Shown one piece after another: positions 5,631 to 9,027 of a stretch of 9,027 nucleotides of DNA. A program made the position numbers and the translations under genes. Location: contig DAOVUE010000033.1 of NCBI GenBank assembly GCA_030632745.1, forward strand, positions 1-9,027. Direction: 5' to 3'. Origin of the DNA: Pseudomonadota bacterium (GTDB lineage: Bacteria > Pseudomonadota > Gammaproteobacteria > GRL18). The notes below the pieces were generated by a model. The model worked only from the letters and a program-made list of their open reading frames with translations, was not told the origin of the DNA and did not search any database. Numbering within the stretch: the first letter of the stretch is position 1; every line of letters begins with the position of its first letter.

Positions 5631-6666
5631 AGAGCATAATATCTGCTATGGCATCAGCCCAGTTGGCAAATTCTTCTACTGCAAATAAATCCTCTCCAAT
5701 AGCACGATGCATATCTGACACCAGCATCACACCCATTTCTTTATGCCGGAAAGTCGATGCATATTTCAGAATATTGGTATAGGTTTTATCTGCTTCATCA
5801 GTGTCTCTGGCACGAATAGCTCGACCGACTAATGCTGATGCAACAGCATACTGCAGATCTATTTCTGTTGGCGTAGGAACATTTTCACCATTGATAATAG
5901 CGTCTAAATCCGGCATTTGATCCAGATTAGCAATAAAGGCGTTTAATTCAATACCCGCTGCAGGCCCCACGCAGGACTGCAAAGCGCCGAGGAATAATTC
6001 CGGATGGTCCATGAATTTATTCAGTGCATTATGAACAAATTCCCAGCTCCTCGGGGATGGGAAAGCCACAGGATTATGCGTTGGATCAAAATCAAACAGG
6101 AGATCCGGACGAAAACGTAAAAAGGCAATAACCCGCTCATCAATACCATTTTTATAAGCCCAGGCCACCCAGTCATCTAAGTTTATATCAATTTCATAAT
6201 GGGAAAAACGATTGGCCAGAGGCGCCGGCATACTATAGGTCACACCTCGATCACCCTGTCGATTGCCTGCTGCAAAAATAGCCCAGCCATCTGGAACCTG
6301 GTAGTCGCCCAAACGGCGATCTAAAATCAGCTGATAGGCTGCAGCTGAAACACTGGGCGGTGCAGAGGTTATTTCATCAAGAAATAAAATACCTTCAGGG
6401 CCATGTTTTTTAGCATCAGGAAGCATAGACGGCACAGCCCATTCAACCTTGTTTCCATCTTTAAAAGGAATGCCGCGTAAATCACTGGGTTCCATTTGTG
6501 ATAAACGGATATCAATCAATGTCCGTGCATGCTTTTCGGCCACCTGATTCACTAATTGGGATTTCCCCACACCCGGAGGACCCCAGATCATTACCGGTGT
6601 ATGATGTCCCGTTTGAGTACTTTTAAACTCTTGATCTAAAACAACAAATAACTGTGAAGCTCTCAT
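5623..6666 (-). CDS. MoxR-type AAA+ ATPase
   Basis: A 347-residue cytoplasmic AAA+ ATPase (AAA_5/MoxR type), expected to form a hexameric ring that uses ATP to remodel client proteins. Motifs in order: Walker A GPPGVGKS (29-36), Walker B ILFLDE (93-98), sensor 1 AAGN (132-135), the arginine-finger segment ANRF (Arg153) and a sensor 2-like SPRSWEF (Arg206). The N-terminus begins only about 28 residues before Walker A, so there is no extra N-terminal domain. The ATG at 6666 is preceded by GGTGA with 7-nt spacing. It follows the Sel1 gene by 32 bp and overlaps the VWA/DUF2201 gene by 8 nt. ATPase-plus-VWA pairing is typical of MoxR systems such as CbbQ-CbbO, NorQ-NorD and RavA-ViaA, several of which activate or load metal cofactors into enzymes. 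The client is unknown; the downstream dsrS-like gene is a candidate clue. Confidence 0.95.
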   Translation of the reverse strand: MRASQLFVVLDQEFKSTQTGHHTPVMIWGPPGVGKSQLVNQVAEKHARTLIDIRLSQMEPSDLRGIPFKDGNKVEWAVPSMLPDAKKHGPEGILFLDEITSAPPSVSAAAYQLILDRRLGDYQVPDGWAIFAAGNRQGDRGVTYSMPAPLANRFSHYEIDINLDDWVAWAYKNGIDERVIAFLRFRPDLLFDFDPTHNPVAFPSPRSWEFVHNALNKFMDHPELFLGALQSCVGPAAGIELNAFIANLDQMPDLDAIINGENVPTPTEIDLQYAVASALVGRAIRARDTDEADKTYTNILKYASTFRHKEMGVMLVSDMHRAIGEDLFAVEEFANWADAIADIMLYG

Positions 6667-6698
6667 CTAATTTTCACCATTAAAATCCTTTAAATTCC

Positions 6699-7130
6699 CT
6701 AAAACCCGGCCAACTTTAACAAGCGATCAGCCTCTTGAGGATTTTTTTCCACACCATTACCGTCTTTATACATCATAGCCAGTGTTGTCATAGATCCAAT
6801 CAAGCCTGCATCCACACCCTTAGTAAACCATTTTATTGCCTGTTCTGCATCTTTGTCCACACCCTCACCTTCCATGTACATAAAGCCCATACCATGCCAT
6901 GCCAGTTCATATCCCTGGTCAGCAGACATTTTCATCCACAAAGCTGCTGCTGTTTCATTGCGATGAATACCCAGACCATTTTGATACATTACCGCCATAC
7001 GATGCTGAGCTTCAGGCACACCTTTTTCAGCTAATGGAGAGAGTAATTGAACCGCCCGGGTAAAATGTTTGTCTTCCAGAGCTTTTAGACCACTATTCAA
7101 ATCCATTATTTCTGTTTCACTTAAATTCAT
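6699..7130 (-). CDS. Small Sel1-repeat protein
   Basis: A 143-residue protein built from Sel1-like (SLR, PF08238) tetratricopeptide-type repeats. After a leading helix pair (GLKALEDKHFTRAVQLLSPL), three repeats are visible at about 40-73 (EAQHRMAVMYQNGLGIHRN), 76-109 (LAWHGMGFMYMEGEGVDKD) and 112-143 (GSMTTLAMMYKDGNGVEKN). Each carries the family signature of A..LG..Y..G.GV..D followed by a second helix. There is no signal peptide, so it is probably cytoplasmic, unlike many secreted Sel1 proteins. Such solenoids mediate protein-protein contacts. The ATG is preceded by AAGAGG with good spacing. It is the first gene of the MoxR operon and may be an adaptor for the ATPase complex; this is inference from position only. 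Element C lies 73 bp upstream of the start, close to where the promoter should be. Confidence 0.93.
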   Translation of the reverse strand: MNLSETEIMDLNSGLKALEDKHFTRAVQLLSPLAEKGVPEAQHRMAVMYQNGLGIHRNETAAALWMKMSADQGYELAWHGMGFMYMEGEGVDKDAEQAIKWFTKGVDAGLIGSMTTLAMMYKDGNGVEKNPQEADRLLKLAGF

Positions 7131-7178
7131 TTTAAACCTCTTGATCAGAAAAGAGCTATAAATTTTGCAAGAGCAACT

Positions 7179-7184
7179 ATTATA
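7179..7184 (-). promoter_or_regulatory. Candidate -10 element of the sel1-moxR-vwa-dsrS operon
   Basis: The minus strand reads TATAAT about 49 bp before the Sel1-protein ATG. No good -35 is seen at 16-18 bp, where the sequence runs into the 16-bp direct repeat and the edge of element C. If this is the promoter, the upstream half was replaced or displaced by insertion of the element. Confidence 0.35.
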
Positions 7185-7187
7185 ACT

Positions 7188-7203
7188 TTAAATATAATTT
7201 TAA
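7188..7203. repeat. 16-bp direct repeat, left flank of element C
   Basis: TTAAATATAATTTTAA, identical to 7414-7429 and abutting the first base of element C. The placement is that of a target-site duplication, though 16 bp is long for one. Confidence 0.8.
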
Positions 7204-7413
7204 GAGCTACTTGCAAAACTCTGTCATTCCCGCATTATTTTAGCGGGAATCCATATTTATTGACTGTAAGTCTTTGATTTCTAGATTCATGCCTTCGCCA
7301 GTGAGACTTTGTTAGCTTGCTAACTCTTGTCGAACAAGTACTCTTGGGGTGCGCAGAGCCTGCCCCTGGCGTATGCAGGGAAATGACGTATTGAGGAGTT
7401 TTGCAAGTACCTC
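7204..7413. mobile_element. Element C: 210-bp TIR-bounded MITE-like element
   Basis: Inverted ends GAGCTACTTGCAAAACTC (7204-7221) and GAGTTTTGCAAGTACCTC (7396-7413), with 17 of 18 pairing. They are flanked exactly by 16-bp direct repeats. The interior contains ATTCCCGC (7226-7233) and GCGGGAAT (7243-7250), without the nested stem of element B. It then shares an 80-bp block (7290-7369) identical to element B, with the GTTAGCTTGCTAAC and CTTGTCGAACAAG palindromes. No ORF is present. It sits upstream of the Sel1 gene, so it could influence transcription of the MoxR operon. No transposase with such ends is in the window. Confidence 0.85.
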
Positions 7414-7429
7414 TTAAATATAATTTTAA
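7414..7429. repeat. 16-bp direct repeat, right flank of element C
   Basis: TTAAATATAATTTTAA, identical to 7188-7203 and starting immediately after the last base of element C. Confidence 0.8.
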
Positions 7430-8052
7430 ATAATACCTTAGTATTTTCCTTGGTTATTATACTCTATATCAACTTTTTTTCAATTCCAATGTTTATGGTT
7501 TAATACATTTCTTCCAAAGAAGACAATTGTAAATGAGGCTATAGCTTGAAAATTAAAATATTTTACTGTCACTATAAATCTTTAAATTGTCAAAAACCAC
7601 CCTAAGACGGTCAAATTAGTATGTTGACAAAATTAGTATTTTCGTCTCTTAGCGGAAAAATAGCATTCTCTTTTTTAGTCACTAAGGGCGTATAGCGGTT
7701 ATTTTTAAGTGTTAAATTCTGAGGCTAAATTAATAGCTTTCAAACTATCCAGATTCTTTACACAGCGTAGAAATCGTCCCATAGCTGCTATTTGACAGAT
7801 TTTTCAGAATATAAATAGAAAGTAAAAAGCAGCAATTCAGGAAGGCAGAGTTCACCTGCGATTTGCCGCCGTGCGAAATCAAAAGACATGGCAAAAAAGC
7901 ACGGTGGGAAAGCGTCAAGTGCAACGTTTCGTTATAAAATGAATTTCAAGAATTTAATGTTGTTTCAATCTTAATCGTCTATCTAATATCACTGTCAGTA
8001 AGGATTAAGAAAATTTCTCAAATAATTGTGTACTGTAGCACCTACCAAAAAA
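7430..8052. other. About 620 bp without a recognisable gene
   Basis: Visibly A+T-rich and broken by stops in all frames. It holds small inverted repeats: AATAC-CTTA-GTATT (7432-7445); CTAAGA (7602-7607) with TCTTAG (7647-7652) enclosing two copies of AAATTAGTAT (7613-7622, 7630-7639); and TCTTAATC (7969-7976) with GATTAAGA (8003-8010). A richer segment at 7784-7907 has strong potential RNA stems. Two short minus-strand ORFs (25 aa at 7705-7782, 33 aa at 7788-7889) lack ribosome-binding sites and resemble nothing I know. The stretch could be a decayed insertion sequence or gene, or host a non-coding RNA; I cannot decide. Confidence 0.5.
7784..7907 (+). ncRNA. Possible structured RNA or mobile-element remnant
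   Basis: On the plus strand two stems are visible. GCTGCTaTTT (7784-7793) pairs with AAAaAGCAGC (7824-7833) with one internal mismatch. CCGCCGTGC (7866-7874) pairs with GCACGGTGG (7899-7907) as nine base pairs including one G-U wobble, around a 24-nt A-rich loop. This segment is distinctly richer in G+C than its surroundings. TTGACA at 7792-7797 could be a -35, but no good -10 follows. It matches no RNA family I recognise. Strand is arbitrary: the complement folds similarly. Confidence 0.2.
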
Positions 8053-8835
8053 CTACTCGACTTTATAATATAATTCTTTCGCTCCCCAGATAGGGCTTCC
8101 ATGTGATATACCTGCTTTTGCAGTAATTTTCGGATTAAATTGCAGAGATAGTTTTTCTGCAAATTCTTTCTTATCAACTGATGTCACAATCGCAAGTAGC
8201 GAGTAACTTCCCTTAGTCTCTTCGGCAGTAATTTGTATATCCTTTCCATTAAATTTTAGCGGAAATTGAACAGGACTTTCAGGTGCTATATCTAAACTAC
8301 CGTGAACAGGAAATAGCAATTTATATATTCCATTTTCTTGACTAAATATCCATGCATAGCCCCGACCTGATGAACTAATTGTAATGTCCAGCGAAGAACC
8401 CGGTAGAACCGATGTAGTAACAAGACTAGCTGTAACTCCGATATTTCCAACAAAAAGAGGAGGGATTTCTATTGTTAAATCATTATTATTACGGGCGAAA
8501 ATAACTTTATCAAATATGCTTCTATCATTTAGTTTCACTTGCAAGTCGTAAGTTCCTTGTGGGATAGTAAGCCAATTATTATTATTTTTGCTATTTTCTC
8601 CTATCTCGACAAAGAATGACTCGTGATTCATCAAATTGCTCATTGTCAATGTCGCATGTTCATGGACAAGCCTTTCTGATGAAAAAACACGTATCTTAGG
8701 ATCTTGCTCAAAAAGGCTGGCTATTTTATCACTATTAGTTATTGCATATGATAATGCAGAACCAATTAATGCCAATATTGCCAACATCCTCTGAAATTTT
8801 AAGCTCCTAATCTCTTCTTTTTCACGGACATTCAT
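8053..8835 (-). CDS. Membrane-anchored protein with DUF4384-like domain
   Basis: A 260-residue protein with a charged N-terminus (MNVREKEEIRSLKFQR) and one membrane segment at about 15-32 (MLAILALIGSALSYAI). By the positive-inside rule the bulk would lie in the periplasm. Residues about 60-130 look like a beta-rich module (WLTIPQGTYDLQVKL). Residues 147-218 resemble DUF4384 (PF14326): SSLDITISSSGRGYAWIFSQ, then YKLLFPVHGS, then SYSLLAIVTS, the usual hydrophobic strand, LFP and late alanine-isoleucine-valine pattern. DUF4384 domains are often found with caspase-like peptidases, and the gene upstream fits. I chose ATG 8835 because GAGGT lies 6 nt upstream. A GTG at 8892 would give 279 residues but overlap the upstream gene by 71 nt, and ATG 8841 is too close to the ribosome-binding site. 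It overlaps the upstream stop by 14 nt. Function is not known. Confidence 0.8.
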   Translation of the reverse strand: MNVREKEEIRSLKFQRMLAILALIGSALSYAITNSDKIASLFEQDPKIRVFSSERLVHEHATLTMSNLMNHESFFVEIGENSKNNNNWLTIPQGTYDLQVKLNDRSIFDKVIFARNNNDLTIEIPPLFVGNIGVTASLVTTSVLPGSSLDITISSSGRGYAWIFSQENGIYKLLFPVHGSLDIAPESPVQFPLKFNGKDIQITAEETKGSYSLLAIVTSVDKKEFAEKLSLQFNPKITAKAGISHGSPIWGAKELYYKVE

Positions 8836-9027
8836 TTTCATACCTCGATGCAGATTTAGTGGGTAAACCTGATTTAAAAACCATTTCACCACTCCCCCAG
8901 AACCGTCCTAATGTTGGTGTTTGATCATTATTTCGGCATTTCTGAAGAAATTTAGCAACATGGTATCGAGAATAGACAGATAATTCTTGTAAAGTAACTA
9001 TACCATCTTGTGTATAATCGGCATTGC
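8822..9027 (-). CDS. C-terminal end of a caspase-family-like protein, cut by window edge
   Basis: The last 67 residues of a protein entering from the right edge; the first complete codon is at 9025. It begins NADYTQDGIVTLQELSVYSR, an EF-hand-like D-x-D...DG-x-V-T-x-x-E-L loop, and continues VAKFLQ...QTPTLGRFWGSGEMVF before a short polar tail ending NECP. An EF-hand-like loop, then a helix, a Q-T-P and a glycine-rich GSGEMVF is what I recall from the C-termini of bacterial caspase-family (peptidase C14, metacaspase-like) proteins carrying calcium-binding repeats. The His-Cys catalytic dyad would lie outside the window, so this is an inference. The following gene is DUF4384-like, a common companion of such peptidases, and overlaps by 14 nt. 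The frame is open from the window edge to TGA with no interruption. Confidence 0.65.
   Translation of the reverse strand, partial: NADYTQDGIVTLQELSVYSRYHVAKFLQKCRNNDQTPTLGRFWGSGEMVFKSGLPTKSASRYENECP
8842..8846 (-). promoter_or_regulatory. Ribosome-binding site setting the DUF4384-like start
   Basis: GAGGT on the minus strand, 6 nt before ATG 8835. It lies within the coding sequence of the upstream caspase-like gene, consistent with coupled translation. Confidence 0.6.

Noticed and set aside
7705..7889. Two short minus-strand ORFs (25 and 33 codons) in the empty gap
   Set aside because: No ribosome-binding sites, no recognisable similarity, and the region is broken by stops in all frames; kept only as part of the gap description.
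7995..8177. 60-codon minus-strand ORF at the end of the DUF4384-like gene
   Set aside because: It is out of frame with the longer gene over most of its length and contains no recognisable domain.
8053..8892. 279-residue version of the DUF4384-like protein from GTG 8892
   Set aside because: It would overlap the upstream reading frame by 71 nt; ATG 8835 has GAGGT at proper spacing and begins just before the membrane segment.

Overview
The window looks like chromosomal DNA of a gammaproteobacterium of moderate to low G+C content, probably a sulfur-oxidising one. The evidence is a protein I recognise, from memory, as the sulfur-oxidation-associated protein DsrS, plus a fused CysG-type sirohaem synthase, GrxC, and several small inverted-repeat elements in the gaps. 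The exact taxon cannot be read from the sequence. Every confident gene lies on the minus strand, so transcription runs from high to low coordinates.

At the right edge (8053-9027) are the last 67 codons of a protein with an EF-hand-like loop and a C-terminal tail like those of caspase-family (peptidase C14) proteins. It overlaps by 14 nt a single-pass membrane protein with a divergent DUF4384-like region. Downstream lie about 620 bp (7430-8052) with no gene; this A+T-rich stretch holds several inverted repeats and one notable potential RNA fold.

The central operon (7130 down to 2902) encodes a small Sel1-repeat protein, a MoxR-type AAA+ ATPase, a DUF2201 protein (zinc-metallopeptidase-like N-terminus with HEALH, acidic/Gln-rich linker, C-terminal VWA-like MIDAS domain) and the DsrS-like protein. 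The ATPase and VWA genes overlap by 8 nt. The layout suggests an AAA+/VWA remodelling or metallo-maturation machine linked to sulfur metabolism. It ends in 20-bp tandem repeats and a plausible intrinsic terminator.

The left operon (2705 to beyond base 1) has its own -10 element. It encodes glutaredoxin GrxC, sirohaem synthase CysG, a conserved-looking 90-residue protein of unknown function and the N-terminal part of an isochorismatase-family hydrolase.

Three short elements sit in intergenic positions: A 2254-2422, B 4114-4360, C 7204-7413. All share 16-18 bp terminal inverted repeats of the type GAGGTACTTGCAAAAC...GTTTTGCAAGTACCTC, and each is bounded exactly by direct repeats (5, 4 and 16 bp). 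B and C share an interior, including an 80-bp identical core; A carries a quite different interior of CCCCCTTT/AAAGGGGG hairpins between the same ends. Removing A and B would leave ordinary operon gaps of about 50 and 36 bp, so both appear to be insertions into existing operons. They are the clearest feature here that ordinary gene annotation does not explain.
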